IMG/VR virus record: IMGVR_UViG_3300020477_000053 | Location: 1 to 42,894 of that record | DNA: 42,894 nucleotides | Origin: a virus | Direction: 5' to 3' (one strand) | Shown here: piece by piece, positions 25,501 to 33,808 of the stretch | Numbering within the stretch: the stretch's first letter is position 1 | Layout of the letters: every line of letters begins with the position of its first letter | Translations under genes and position numbers: made by a program | Notes under the pieces: generated by a model | What the model saw: only the letters and a program-made list of their open reading frames with translations | Told to the model about the DNA's origin: nothing | Databases searched by the model: none

Positions 25501-28500
25501 AACAATAGATGAGATCATGAGTATATATGATGAGGATGCTACGGCTGCAGAAGCAGCTGCTGACGGCTCCCTCAATGATCGCATTATATCTTACGCCGCA
25601 GAAACTCCGTTCACTAGAGAAGAACTTTGGGAAGGCGTTAACCAACGCATAGAGGCGTTAGAAGATACAGGAACACGCTTCGCTAAACGCGCTGCAGATA
25701 TGACGGAAGCTGAAAAGCTAAACCGTGATGTTCGCAATGATTTCGCTAAAGGTCCTTACAAAGAGATTATTGGACGAGAAGATGAAGCAGAAATACGGGC
25801 GCGTATTAAACGTCTTGGTAACCTGTATGGTCCTATGGGTCAGAAACGTGGCATAGAACCTGGCGATAGAGCTACAGCTAAAGAACAGGCACAGAATGCT
25901 ATAGATAATGTCGATGCCTTCGAGGAGTTTATGGCTCCATTTGAGGTGCAGATGAAAGCAAAACCTGCTAAGTCTAGAACAGCTGCTGGTAGACGAGAAA
26001 AATACGCGGAACGCAAGGGTATTACTGTCGCAGAGATTCTTAGCTATCGAGATAGAGGCAAAATCCATCCAATGGAAAAGAAGATGTCTTATACCTTTGG
26101 TACGGAAGAGATCGATAGATTAGAAGCCGAAGGTGATATCACAGCAGATGAAGCAGAGACTAGGCGAAGAACGCTAAACGACCTACGCAATCAGTTAGGT
26201 GGCAAGATGCCTCCTGGAGCCAAGCGTAAGGCTACTGAAATTGTATATGGCATTGGTGACTATGCGAATATAGAAGCTTGGGGATATACAGAAGCAGAAA
26301 CAGCTGGTATGGAAGAGCGTGCAGAAGTAGCACGTGGTAAAGAGCGTGTGCGTGGTTTACGTAGAACAGAGAAGACAGAAAAAGAATTAGAAGAGATTAT
26401 AGGTTCTGATGTTACACCTACAGAGATGATGCAGATATCTGCTATGCGCGAAGTAGAAGCGTTTGGTCGTTTTACCTCTGATGAAGCGCGGTTAATTTAC
26501 TTGCGTGATAAAGAAGCCATGCCTGCTTCTGAGAGGCGTGCTTTAGATGCCTTCATGAGAGATATGAGAGGTTGGGACGAAGCTGCATATGAAGCACAAC
26601 TAGCAGCTGAGAGAGAAGCACAGGTAAAGAAAGTTGGTGTAACACGTGTCAAGCAAACTGCTGCACAACGCAAAGCAGAACTTAAATCTATGAAGGAAGC
26701 ACAAGCTCCTATAGAGAAGCGCAAGCATGTACAGGTAGAACCTGATTTCTTTGACACACTTGAAGATCCTATGTTTACTATTCAAGGTGAGTCTATACCT
26801 GATGGTTATATGGAGCTCAATGAAGACGGTGAATGGTCAGAGGTAGATGATACTGATACTAGCACTAGATATGCAAAAGCATTAGGAGCTCCTGGCGAAT
26901 GGGTTACGCACAAGGTTATTGGACCTGGCAAGGTTGTAAGTATCGATGAGGTAGACACTTATATAGATTTTATGAATCGCAAAGGCGTTACTAGACTACG
27001 GAACGATATTGGTGCTGATCTGGTTGAAGAGAATACTAGAAGTGTCGATGAATTAGAGAAGGAGTACGCCAAGGCGCAAGCGGAACTAGATCAAGATGAA
27101 GCAGCGGCTGTAGACACAAGTAGCAAAAGGTCTTCAGCAAAAATGAAGGCTTTTAATGTATTGTTAGCGCAGCTTGGTATAGATAAGCCAATAAGTGAAT
27201 TGTCTAATAAACAGTTAATAAATATTTGGAAAGCATGGGAGAAAAAGGATGTAGGTGTGTTACCGTATAGCGTTAAAAGACTTATTCTTGATAGGATAAC
27301 TCAGGTCGAAGGAACTGATTATAGTAATGAATTTAAGTCGGGCGCGAGAGTGCTTAAACTCGGTACTAATATAAAATGGAATAAAGAACATACTTACGAG
27401 CAAAGTGGTTTATTAAGTAGCGGATTAAACACCATTAAAAATCTAAGATTCATGCCTGAATTTCTCAACTTAAAAAAAGCATCATTAGCAACTGTTAAAA
27501 CTGAAGAAAGGTTTGACGAAGAAGCTGAAATACTTGATGATTGGTTTGAGGCTAAGTTTGAAGCATTTGATGAATCCAATAGCTTATTAGATAACCTACA
27601 GAATACATTAAAACTATTTGTAAAAAAACATCCTGACATAAAAGTAAATAAGACTACTGGTGAAACATTAGAGCAAACTTTTGTAGAAAAACCAATTAAT
27701 GCGCAAGCAGCTGATTTAGGTTTTGTTGAGTTGCTTAATGATTTGGATTATATTACCGAGGGATTAGTAGATTTTCAAGATTATGCATCTTCGTTACGAG
27801 AATATAAATTTGGCGAAGAGTTTGCATCTGTTAGAGAACAACGTAAAGAAGATACAAAAAGACAAAAAGAAAATCTTGAAAGACACATAGCAGAAGGATT
27901 CACGCGTTTCGCTAAGCGAGCAAAAGGCGAGTCATACGAAGAACACTTCAACAAGAATTTCTGGTATACGTTAACATCATACCTGTGGGGTAAGCCAGTA
28001 CAAGCTATTCGTGACTTCAACAAACTCTCTAGATTCGGTCAAGCTAAAGCAGATGTGCCTGCGGCTGATGAGATCGCAGATGAAATACAGAGAGCGCATT
28101 CGTCTACACAGAGAGCTGAACCGCTAATATACGGTACAGATATAGTACAAGATACATCTATAAGAACAGGTCAGTTCTTCACGCGCCTAGCGCAGATCTT
28201 TTCAAGGGTTACAGCTAGACTTGGCGATATAGAGACGAGAGAGAATCAAATGCTAGTTGATATACTCACTGGTAAGGTGCGTATAGAAGAGCTTGATAAT
28301 GCAGAGTATCGCGAAGCAGCGAAGCTTCTTAGAGAACTTATGCAGGATGTGTACAACTATGCTAAGACTGAAACCAAGGGATTAAAAGATCCGTTAGACC
28401 TGCGTGGTCATGGTGATACTCTGCTTCCACGGGTATGGAATATAGAATTCCTTGCTACCCGTCGGGGTAAGGCTAAGTTCTTGAAAGCTATACGAGCAGC

Positions 28501-30286
28501 TATTAGTGATCCTGCCACCGGCAGTAGTATATTAGAAGATGCTGATCTTACTGTTGAAGATCTCTACAACGTCGTTGTAAATAGCGGGGGATTTGTACAA
28601 GGTGATTGGACTAACTTGAAGGCAGACCAAACGAGAAGCCAGAAAGAGATAGACAGGGATATAAAAGCCCAAGAGTACTTAGATGCATTGCCCACTGAAT
28701 CATTAGTAGACGAAGACTTAGTAATGATCGATTTACAGGCCATCATTCCACGCTTTATACAGAAGGCTGTAGAACGCACAGAATACTCTAAACGTTTTGG
28801 CGTTAATGATGAGATATTACGCGCGAAAATCAAAGAAGGTTTGGAACAAATAAAGGAACACAATGCCAAGGTTCTGAAGCTAGATAAAACAGATAAATCC
28901 TTAACGTATATTGATCCCAAAGCTTTTGAGAAATCTGTATGGGATATGGCTCGCATATTACGTAACAAATACGGGTATGATATGGCTAACATGCAGACTA
29001 GAGCATGGTTACAGCGTGTGGTTAACTTTGAAGTGGTTGCAAAATTACCATTAGTAACATTAGCCTCTATGCCTGAGTTGTTCACACCGATGTTAAGAGG
29101 AAGCGTACGCCCTGACAAATTCGTTGTAGATCTAATGGCAGGTTTCGTTTGGGCTGGTTACAAAGGGATGAACGGTATATCCAAATTACTCCTGAATAAG
29201 CATCTACCAGCTATGCGTAAAGCATCTGCAGAGATAGGTGGCATCGGTGTGGTAAGTGATGTACAGTTACTACGTGAGCTAGGCATTGCAGAGATACAAG
29301 CTATGGGTGATGCTGTATCTACTCGTTATGCTAATCCTAACTTCGCACGAGGTGGTTTAAGAGCCGGTGCTAGAACTACAATCGCTGGTCGTATACCTAA
29401 GAAAGTGCGCGCTGTGTTCAATATGCAGACGTATATGCAGGCTACGTTGCTAACTACGCTGACAGAGATGCAGCAATTGATGGCCTTACGTAACTTCCAG
29501 AGGCATATGGCTAAGCGTGTGAAGTTTGTTCAGAAGAATGCAGGTAAAGATCTAAAGGGTAGACGTCTGAGATTGTTCAAGCAGTTCTCTAAAGATATGG
29601 CTGACTTTGGACTCCCACAAAATATAGATCTTAGTACCGCCGCGGGTGAAGCAGAGTTTAATGCTGGTGCTATACGTTTTGTAGATCAAGTTATCACACG
29701 ACCTAATGATGCAACTACAGCTAAGGCATTCAAGAATCCTCTCACGGCGCCTATCTTCCTGTTTAAGAGATTCATCACTACCTTTGGCAATACATTGATG
29801 ACTGCTGTGGGTAATGATATCGCTACTAAGGTAGACAATGTAGAGAAAGCAAAACAAGTTGGCCGTATAATGGCTGCTGTGACAGCTATGTATGGCGCTG
29901 TAATGTTCGCAGAGATAATGCGAGCTGCTATCAAGGGTGATCTCGATGAGGATGATATGAAGATCGGAGGTGGAGACTTCAGAACATTTATGCGTCGTAT
30001 AGATCGCACAGGTTTGCTTAGTGCGCCTGGAGCTATGATACTTAACTTAGCATTTCCTTACAAAAGAGGTTGGTGGGATTCGCCAGAAGCTAGAATATGG
30101 GGAGAGCTTGGCGGTCCAATAGGTGGTGATATATCACAACTAATGAAAACTGGTTTCGATCGTAGACCTGGCTCTGCGCAGAGGTTAATTAGGCAAATGG
30201 TGCCTATGTCTAAACAACTGATAGATCTGCCACCAAAGAAAAAACGAAAATCATCTAAAAAGATTACACAGAACGTTACATTCTAA
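22583..30286 (+). CDS. Giant polyvalent-type internal virion protein (2,567 residues)
   Basis: The largest gene, almost a fifth of the genome. Giant last-of-module proteins in podoviruses are packaged and ejected with the DNA, and many belong to the polyvalent-protein class. Visible parts: a Gln/Pro-rich N-terminus; hydrophobic Gly/Ala spans (about 293-320, 405-465) suited to membrane insertion; four copies of the linker TR(F/Y)AK (T766, T1031, T1428, T1774); a Tat-signal-like SRRKFMKQVGGAVAGAA at 777; an SH3/CarD-like segment at about 1436-1485 (THKVIGPGKVVSIDE); coiled charged regions; and a C-terminal region with a hydrophobic span (about 2429-2450) and a basic tail. No lysozyme, transglycosylase or polymerase motif was found. 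It begins directly after the previous stop. Confidence 0.8.
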   Translation: MATLNEAFDILDQLKANNDPRYALVRDSLQQQIDANAERIAEYRRLSYQSQPGPHWAGASSIGYAPPQIGYDTPKDTSIWGRIKDTASDAIQALPRSRWLGPLDPLIGGLQSAERANFGDHTWSGLQQLPHAAERTYDLINLQHLLRQSAVSPTTYGRSPGDSNLPVPPDMTWAPDGPLINRASFESMEPVVTPPTTPDGAPLQDWRLHRANRPALDNRRVDQEIQAQAPGLVANILQQGQNIEDIRERTRRESGDFSGGLQNIMGATSHLDVLKRVYENPEAAWATFGESLGYSLPTLVVSLLAGWASAPFRVLASSGVALPGAFATEMSFAAEEVLQQLGIDINNPEHVKMLMGDPSMMAAATNAMKTKASVIALFESLGIGASVKLGSLARHAKTLPRAAGYGVGGIGAQMLTEAGGEGFGTKLATGKTDMPGYMLEGLMGAGAGAIITIPTAMQGAFGGQTAQVKDVIRVLAKAKQKMVASGTIDQKQFTILSETQAALEDSQLSPREKAIVLRKLTDAANQGALNADIALDLGIDIESTIPEAREAGAATRLPEPSSTVVIDESTNIGSALEQRGQPTRQVPVAAETTPVSVFDADAILNSLQEEMGDVRVTRRMVKQRALELLGHEVQIHGALRAAFTALGLKTSDLDRFLNDIYSKYQSEIQAWLLTPIGRAYSGDAKTMQAEEWLANDLKAKSAKGQFARLLQRKLKQEANLDITGENIKELYDIIDALKRQSEGKATTIRPPARFDGETFEADTSGTRFAKGDPIDPSRRKFMKQVGGAVAGAAVDPSILLEPATQEAEVASRIPGSVYEFSIAVDPNAGWTSADDPAEGAIDVAFTHDPNTNEVMVYEGDEVVDEFVVDDMHADKEVLEYVRDKYGRVNINDARVQREEMERDPVTGEGGFDYWGDADQNFDNMARSVIRGEATMAGTEKVDRGSAYDIFEEPETPRVEEETVEKTDAELYVETIDEIMSIYDEDATAAEAAADGSLNDRIISYAAETPFTREELWEGVNQRIEALEDTGTRFAKRAADMTEAEKLNRDVRNDFAKGPYKEIIGREDEAEIRARIKRLGNLYGPMGQKRGIEPGDRATAKEQAQNAIDNVDAFEEFMAPFEVQMKAKPAKSRTAAGRREKYAERKGITVAEILSYRDRGKIHPMEKKMSYTFGTEEIDRLEAEGDITADEAETRRRTLNDLRNQLGGKMPPGAKRKATEIVYGIGDYANIEAWGYTEAETAGMEERAEVARGKERVRGLRRTEKTEKELEEIIGSDVTPTEMMQISAMREVEAFGRFTSDEARLIYLRDKEAMPASERRALDAFMRDMRGWDEAAYEAQLAAEREAQVKKVGVTRVKQTAAQRKAELKSMKEAQAPIEKRKHVQVEPDFFDTLEDPMFTIQGESIPDGYMELNEDGEWSEVDDTDTSTRYAKALGAPGEWVTHKVIGPGKVVSIDEVDTYIDFMNRKGVTRLRNDIGADLVEENTRSVDELEKEYAKAQAELDQDEAAAVDTSSKRSSAKMKAFNVLLAQLGIDKPISELSNKQLINIWKAWEKKDVGVLPYSVKRLILDRITQVEGTDYSNEFKSGARVLKLGTNIKWNKEHTYEQSGLLSSGLNTIKNLRFMPEFLNLKKASLATVKTEERFDEEAEILDDWFEAKFEAFDESNSLLDNLQNTLKLFVKKHPDIKVNKTTGETLEQTFVEKPINAQAADLGFVELLNDLDYITEGLVDFQDYASSLREYKFGEEFASVREQRKEDTKRQKENLERHIAEGFTRFAKRAKGESYEEHFNKNFWYTLTSYLWGKPVQAIRDFNKLSRFGQAKADVPAADEIADEIQRAHSSTQRAEPLIYGTDIVQDTSIRTGQFFTRLAQIFSRVTARLGDIETRENQMLVDILTGKVRIEELDNAEYREAAKLLRELMQDVYNYAKTETKGLKDPLDLRGHGDTLLPRVWNIEFLATRRGKAKFLKAIRAAISDPATGSSILEDADLTVEDLYNVVVNSGGFVQGDWTNLKADQTRSQKEIDRDIKAQEYLDALPTESLVDEDLVMIDLQAIIPRFIQKAVERTEYSKRFGVNDEILRAKIKEGLEQIKEHNAKVLKLDKTDKSLTYIDPKAFEKSVWDMARILRNKYGYDMANMQTRAWLQRVVNFEVVAKLPLVTLASMPELFTPMLRGSVRPDKFVVDLMAGFVWAGYKGMNGISKLLLNKHLPAMRKASAEIGGIGVVSDVQLLRELGIAEIQAMGDAVSTRYANPNFARGGLRAGARTTIAGRIPKKVRAVFNMQTYMQATLLTTLTEMQQLMALRNFQRHMAKRVKFVQKNAGKDLKGRRLRLFKQFSKDMADFGLPQNIDLSTAAGEAEFNAGAIRFVDQVITRPNDATTAKAFKNPLTAPIFLFKRFITTFGNTLMTAVGNDIATKVDNVEKAKQVGRIMAAVTAMYGAVMFAEIMRAAIKGDLDEDDMKIGGGDFRTFMRRIDRTGLLSAPGAMILNLAFPYKRGWWDSPEARIWGELGGPIGGDISQLMKTGFDRRPGSAQRLIRQMVPMSKQLIDLPPKKKRKSSKKITQNVTF

Positions 30287-30966
30287 TGGCTTACGATATT
30301 CCAGCAGCAACAATGGCACAACTCTCAGGTTCTTCTGTAGGAGCGCCTGATTTTGAAAAATTTGGTTCAGATCTAACTTCGGGTGTATTGACTGGAGGTT
30401 CGCAAAAACGTTTAAACGCGGAAGAATACGCCAATCAAAAAGCATTCGGTCCAGGTGATATCAGTGGCGCTATACGTAAGCAATCGAATATAATGTTCGA
30501 ACCACAACCTTTGCCTGGAATGGTACCTGATCTTAGTGGTAAAACTAAAGATATGGAATTCATGCCAAGTCAAAGAGCTAAACCCAAAGATGTCCCATTA
30601 GCTCCAAGCCCCGCTGTTGCTTTAGGCGGTACCGCTGCTGCTCCCGCTGCTGCACCAACCAGACCTGCACCAAGCAGAGGTGGTGATGACGATGGTCCTA
30701 AGGCTATCGATTACACTACTACTGATCCTGAATATTGGAGAAAGATTGCAGAGAGTGGAAGAGCCAGCGAAGTATGGATACCAAACTTAGAGAAGAGAGG
30801 TGGCGCTGAAGAGGTTGGAGCTGTTGCTAAGCGATTTATCTCAGGAACAGTAGACTCTAATAGAGGTGTTGCATCAAATAAAGCAACATCTTCAGCTAAG
30901 AAACAAATTAAAGTGGGTACAAGAACAAGAGACCGTGGTAGGAGAATTTGGGAGTCTGATAGATAA
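30286..30966 (+). CDS. Last late-arm protein, unknown
   Basis: A 226-residue protein with an N-terminal helix, a Pro/Ala-rich linker (PAAAPTRPAPSRGGDDDG) and a basic C-terminus (KKQIKVGTRTRDRGRRIWE). The ATG overlaps the stop of the giant gene (TAATG), so it is translated with it. Linker-rich, basic-tailed composition suggests a DNA- or core-associated virion protein. I do not recognise a family. The convergent early arm begins 62 bases downstream. Confidence 0.6.
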   Translation: MAYDIPAATMAQLSGSSVGAPDFEKFGSDLTSGVLTGGSQKRLNAEEYANQKAFGPGDISGAIRKQSNIMFEPQPLPGMVPDLSGKTKDMEFMPSQRAKPKDVPLAPSPAVALGGTAAAPAAAPTRPAPSRGGDDDGPKAIDYTTTDPEYWRKIAESGRASEVWIPNLEKRGGAEEVGAVAKRFISGTVDSNRGVASNKATSSAKKQIKVGTRTRDRGRRIWESDR

Positions 30967-30968
30967 TT

Positions 30969-31028
30969 GCTGGGCCCCGCTCTAAGAAAGCGTTGCTCCC
31001 TGCGCAAGTAAAGGGCGGGTGTCCCAGC
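30969..31028. terminator. Structured spacer between converging arms
   Basis: GCTGGG (30969-30974) pairs with CCCAGC (31023-31028), and CCCGC (30976-30980) with GCGGG (31015-31019), enclosing a GC-rich loop. It fills nearly all of the 62-base gap between converging genes and could stop transcription from both sides, but it has no uridine run on either strand. Confidence 0.4.
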
Positions 31029-31283
31029 TCAGAAAACCTCTGTGCAGTCAACTGTTTTTCCAATGGAACAAATCTTGTGAACACACCCTTTAGGTATTGC
31101 GGTAATTCCGTAATACTCTTCATCTGACCAAGTATCAGCTAGTTTTAAAACACCTTGTTCGGACCAAGTGCTTTCATTAAGGAACCAACCGATTTGGTGA
31201 ACGGTTTTAATGTTCACCTCATCGGCAGTATCCCAGCCGGCAGATTGTACAGTGTCCAACCATTCGACTTTGACTAAATTCAC
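31029..31283 (-). CDS. Small protein, unknown
   Basis: An 84-residue protein beginning VKVEWLDTVQSAGWD, a phrase common in small phage-encoded proteins of unknown function that are also rich in Trp and acidic residues (LKLADTWSDEEYYG). The GTG start overlaps the previous stop (GTGA). Two cysteines near the C-terminus (GCVHKICS). It ends the minus-strand operon. Confidence 0.6.
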   Translation of the reverse strand: MNLVKVEWLDTVQSAGWDTADEVNIKTVHQIGWFLNESTWSEQGVLKLADTWSDEEYYGITAIPKGCVHKICSIGKTVDCTEVF

Positions 31284-31549
31284 GCGGCTTCTTTCTCCTC
31301 TTCAGGTTCTACCACGAGATACTTGACAGTGACATTACCTTTGTCGTCCTTTTCGTACTCAGTCCGATAGGTAGTTGGTACCATCTTGTAAGTTGTAAAC
31401 TCTGTTCCCTCTGCGGGCGGAACCGGTGCTGTTAGAGAATCTAACATACGGTCCATTACTGCGAATGGATTGCCCATTCCATAATCCAAAGCTCTGTTGA
31501 AAAAACGATCCATAGCACGAACGTGCGTGTTACTTAACACCAGTCTCAT
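31280..31549 (-). CDS. Small acidic-tailed protein, unknown
   Basis: An 89-residue protein with an N-terminal helical part (HVRAMDRFFNRALDYGMG), a beta hairpin (TYKMVPTTYRTEYEKDDKGN) and an acidic tail (VEPEEEKEAA). An excellent ribosome site (GGAGG, seven bases from the ATG) lies between it and the reductase. No family recognised; its position suggests co-expression with the reductase. Confidence 0.6.
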   Translation of the reverse strand: MRLVLSNTHVRAMDRFFNRALDYGMGNPFAVMDRMLDSLTAPVPPAEGTEFTTYKMVPTTYRTEYEKDDKGNVTVKYLVVEPEEEKEAA

Positions 31550-31570
31550 AATACACCTCCTATTACTCCG

Positions 31571-33430
31571 TTAAATTTCACATGCGCCTGCGACACATGC
31601 GTACTCCTGACTACCTGTAGTATCATCAACCTGTTCTTTCAGGTCATCCCAGGTAAGTTCTATTTTACCATACTTCTTATTCCATTTGCTATAGTCTGCA
31701 GAACACATATCTTCGTATGGTGCTGCCTGGTAAACATGACCTTCATCGGCACTAGGTAAGAAGCTGATTCCATTGACTATATCGAAATTCTCCCATATCC
31801 AAGCGCCTACAGTTGGCCACTCGTTCTCCTTCACATAGCATGTCATGCTGGGTTTATGCTCACAGTAGTGCAACGCAAACCTCTTCCACAATTCTAACTG
31901 CTCCATAGCTGATACATCATGCCGCGTCTTAGATCCTGTAGCCTTCATGGGGAACTCAAACACCCAAGCATCCTTGTTGTAAGGATCTTCTAAGTATTCG
32001 ATCCCGCTGTCGATAAGCTTTTGAGACAATGGATCCTTCTTATCATTACGTACACGGCGGATGTAATATCTAGCGTGACGAGGATGAATCCCACTGCTGC
32101 TATCCACCAGCTGACTAACAGTCCCGCTAGGCTTGATACAAGTAACAGAGGCAGATGGGTTGATACCAATTTCCTTTGCAAAAATTTCATTCGTTTTAAC
32201 CGCATGATCGCGTAACTCCTCCAATTGTTTTGGCGATGCTTTCAGCAGGGCCGGACAATCGAAGATACCCGTTATACTCACACCTAACAGGGCTTCCTCT
32301 TCACAGTTCTTTTTCCACTGGGCACCTAGATAACGAAAATCCGTGAGGCTTGCCTGCACGGTACCTAACATGGTTGCCGCTTCTATCTTTGTCTTAAGCG
32401 TTTCCATGGTGTCATTATATCTAGCTACCACCTCTGAAAGATTGCAAAACTGCTTCGAACGAAGTACTATTTCAGAACACGGATTTGTCCCGAAGTCCCA
32501 GTCCTTATCTCTCCTCTCTGGAGCCATGGCTTGACAGGCTCGTCTATTGAAAATACCCCGTTCACCTGATCGTGACTCGTAGATGGCTGACCACTCTCTC
32601 ATGAACGCTCCTACATCAGGGCGTTCTGTGTAACATATAGAGTTGTTAGCCAATGCTCTCTGTGGGTTTTCCATAAACCAGTTACCCATCTTAGCATTGC
32701 GCATCCTTTCGTCTGAATGATTACTTAATGATATCTCAGCGGTTCGTCTGACACCGCCAACTACTACTGCCTCTCCGATATAATTCATAATATCATGACA
32801 TTCTAATGAAGTCAGCTGATCGCCTCGAGCGTTAGATATGACATGAATAGTTTTTTTGAATAACTCATCTAAGGGTTCAGGCCCTGATGCACGCCCACCG
32901 AATGTGACAAGCGGTGCACCTGCAGGCCGTATCTTAGACAAGTCCCATTTGGGTATTAAACCTTGAAACAAAAGGGCAATCAGCTCTTTGTAAGCCTTTG
33001 CCCACCCAATTTTCGAATCACGTACTACTATGACAGTATCTGTCTCGTGAAAATCCTCCGCAATAACTGGAAGCTTCTGTATATTCTGTCGCTCAACACT
33101 GAACCCAAGACCAGTGCCACACATAAGAATATAAAGACATTCGTCAAAAGCCCGAAGGCTATCAACAGCAGTATAAGCACAGTTATAACCTGCCACATGA
33201 TCCTTCTCCAAGGCCTTTCCAGCCGTCATTAAAGCCCTCATCGAGGGCATTACGTCCATCCCTACAATAAGGGATTTAAATCGTTCAAAGTGATTGCGAT
33301 CCAAGCGAGTACTAAAAAAATCGATAAAGCGTCCAATTGTCTCCTCCCATGATTCCCTGCGTTGATGCTCTGGTAGATACCTAGCGTATCTACTCTTGTG
33401 TATGAACTGCTGATACGGTGTTATATACAT
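31571..33430 (-). CDS. nrdJ: Class II (adenosylcobalamin-dependent) ribonucleotide reductase
   Basis: Makes deoxynucleotides from ribonucleotides by a B12-generated radical, supplying phage DNA synthesis. Active-site marks: Cys84 (GYNCAYT) and Cys329 (QFCNL) as the reducing pair, Cys318 and Glu320 in NPCSE for the thiyl radical and base, CGTGLGFSVE (104-113), KPSGTVS (433-439), and a C-terminal shuttle pair Cys612/Cys617. The order follows the monomeric Lactobacillus-type reductase (about 739 residues); at 619 this one is shorter, so some insertions are missing. No B-subunit gene is needed or found. A terminator lies upstream, so the gene probably has a separate promoter or relies on readthrough. 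Confidence 0.93.
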   Translation of the reverse strand: MYITPYQQFIHKSRYARYLPEHQRRESWEETIGRFIDFFSTRLDRNHFERFKSLIVGMDVMPSMRALMTAGKALEKDHVAGYNCAYTAVDSLRAFDECLYILMCGTGLGFSVERQNIQKLPVIAEDFHETDTVIVVRDSKIGWAKAYKELIALLFQGLIPKWDLSKIRPAGAPLVTFGGRASGPEPLDELFKKTIHVISNARGDQLTSLECHDIMNYIGEAVVVGGVRRTAEISLSNHSDERMRNAKMGNWFMENPQRALANNSICYTERPDVGAFMREWSAIYESRSGERGIFNRRACQAMAPERRDKDWDFGTNPCSEIVLRSKQFCNLSEVVARYNDTMETLKTKIEAATMLGTVQASLTDFRYLGAQWKKNCEEEALLGVSITGIFDCPALLKASPKQLEELRDHAVKTNEIFAKEIGINPSASVTCIKPSGTVSQLVDSSSGIHPRHARYYIRRVRNDKKDPLSQKLIDSGIEYLEDPYNKDAWVFEFPMKATGSKTRHDVSAMEQLELWKRFALHYCEHKPSMTCYVKENEWPTVGAWIWENFDIVNGISFLPSADEGHVYQAAPYEDMCSADYSKWNKKYGKIELTWDDLKEQVDDTTGSQEYACVAGACEI

Positions 33431-33466
33431 GTCCTAGAGCTCCAGAATCGCCCTCTAAGGCGAAAT

Positions 33467-33497
33467 AAAAAAAGAGGCGGGGCCTAAAGCAGGCCCC
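33467..33497 (-). terminator. Rho-independent terminator after the ssb-like gene
   Basis: On the minus strand GGGGCCT-GCTTT-AGGCCCC is a perfect seven-pair stem, followed by GCCTC and then seven uridines (bases 33473-33467). It lies between the ssb-like gene and the reductase gene. Confidence 0.88.
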
Positions 33498-33523
33498 ACC
33501 CCGTAAATTTACAACTGTACTAC

Positions 33524-33808
33524 TTAAAAGGGTAGATCGTCATCCATATCGCTGGAGCTACTTCGGCCTCCTCCCTTCTTGGGCTCTGAGAACCTCATGT
33601 TAATTACCGCATTTTCTGCAAGGTAATCAAAGGCCTTCCATACTTTGTTATTGTCAGCGTCCTCGTTAGGGTTGATCCATGCGGCCACGCGCATATCCGT
33701 ACCATTATAATTACCTGGTCCAGATAATGCTGGATCTTTAGCCGTTTTCCTCTCGTTGAGGAAGAATCGTCCTTTGTTAGTATTATCAAATGCTTGTTTT
33801 CCTGCCAT
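33524..33808 (-). CDS. Small single-stranded DNA-binding protein candidate
   Basis: A 94-residue protein with the SSB signature tail: a Gly/Ser linker (KKGGGRSSSSDMDDD) ending in LPF. That acidic DDxPF tip is how SSBs recruit replication partners. The body (GRFFLNERKTAKDP, DMRVAAWINPNEDADNN) is shorter than a bacterial OB-fold SSB and not clearly alignable by eye. The start is set at 33808, where the ATG overlaps the previous stop (TAATG) and GGAGA lies seven bases upstream, rather than at an ATG 39 bases earlier. Position in the replication operon fits. Confidence 0.7.
   Translation of the reverse strand: MAGKQAFDNTNKGRFFLNERKTAKDPALSGPGNYNGTDMRVAAWINPNEDADNNKVWKAFDYLAENAVINMRFSEPKKGGGRSSSSDMDDDLPF

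Noticed and set aside
28564-29118. A 184-residue minus-strand frame inside the giant gene
   Set aside because: Ser/Leu/Asn-rich shadow of an uninterrupted 2,567-codon frame.
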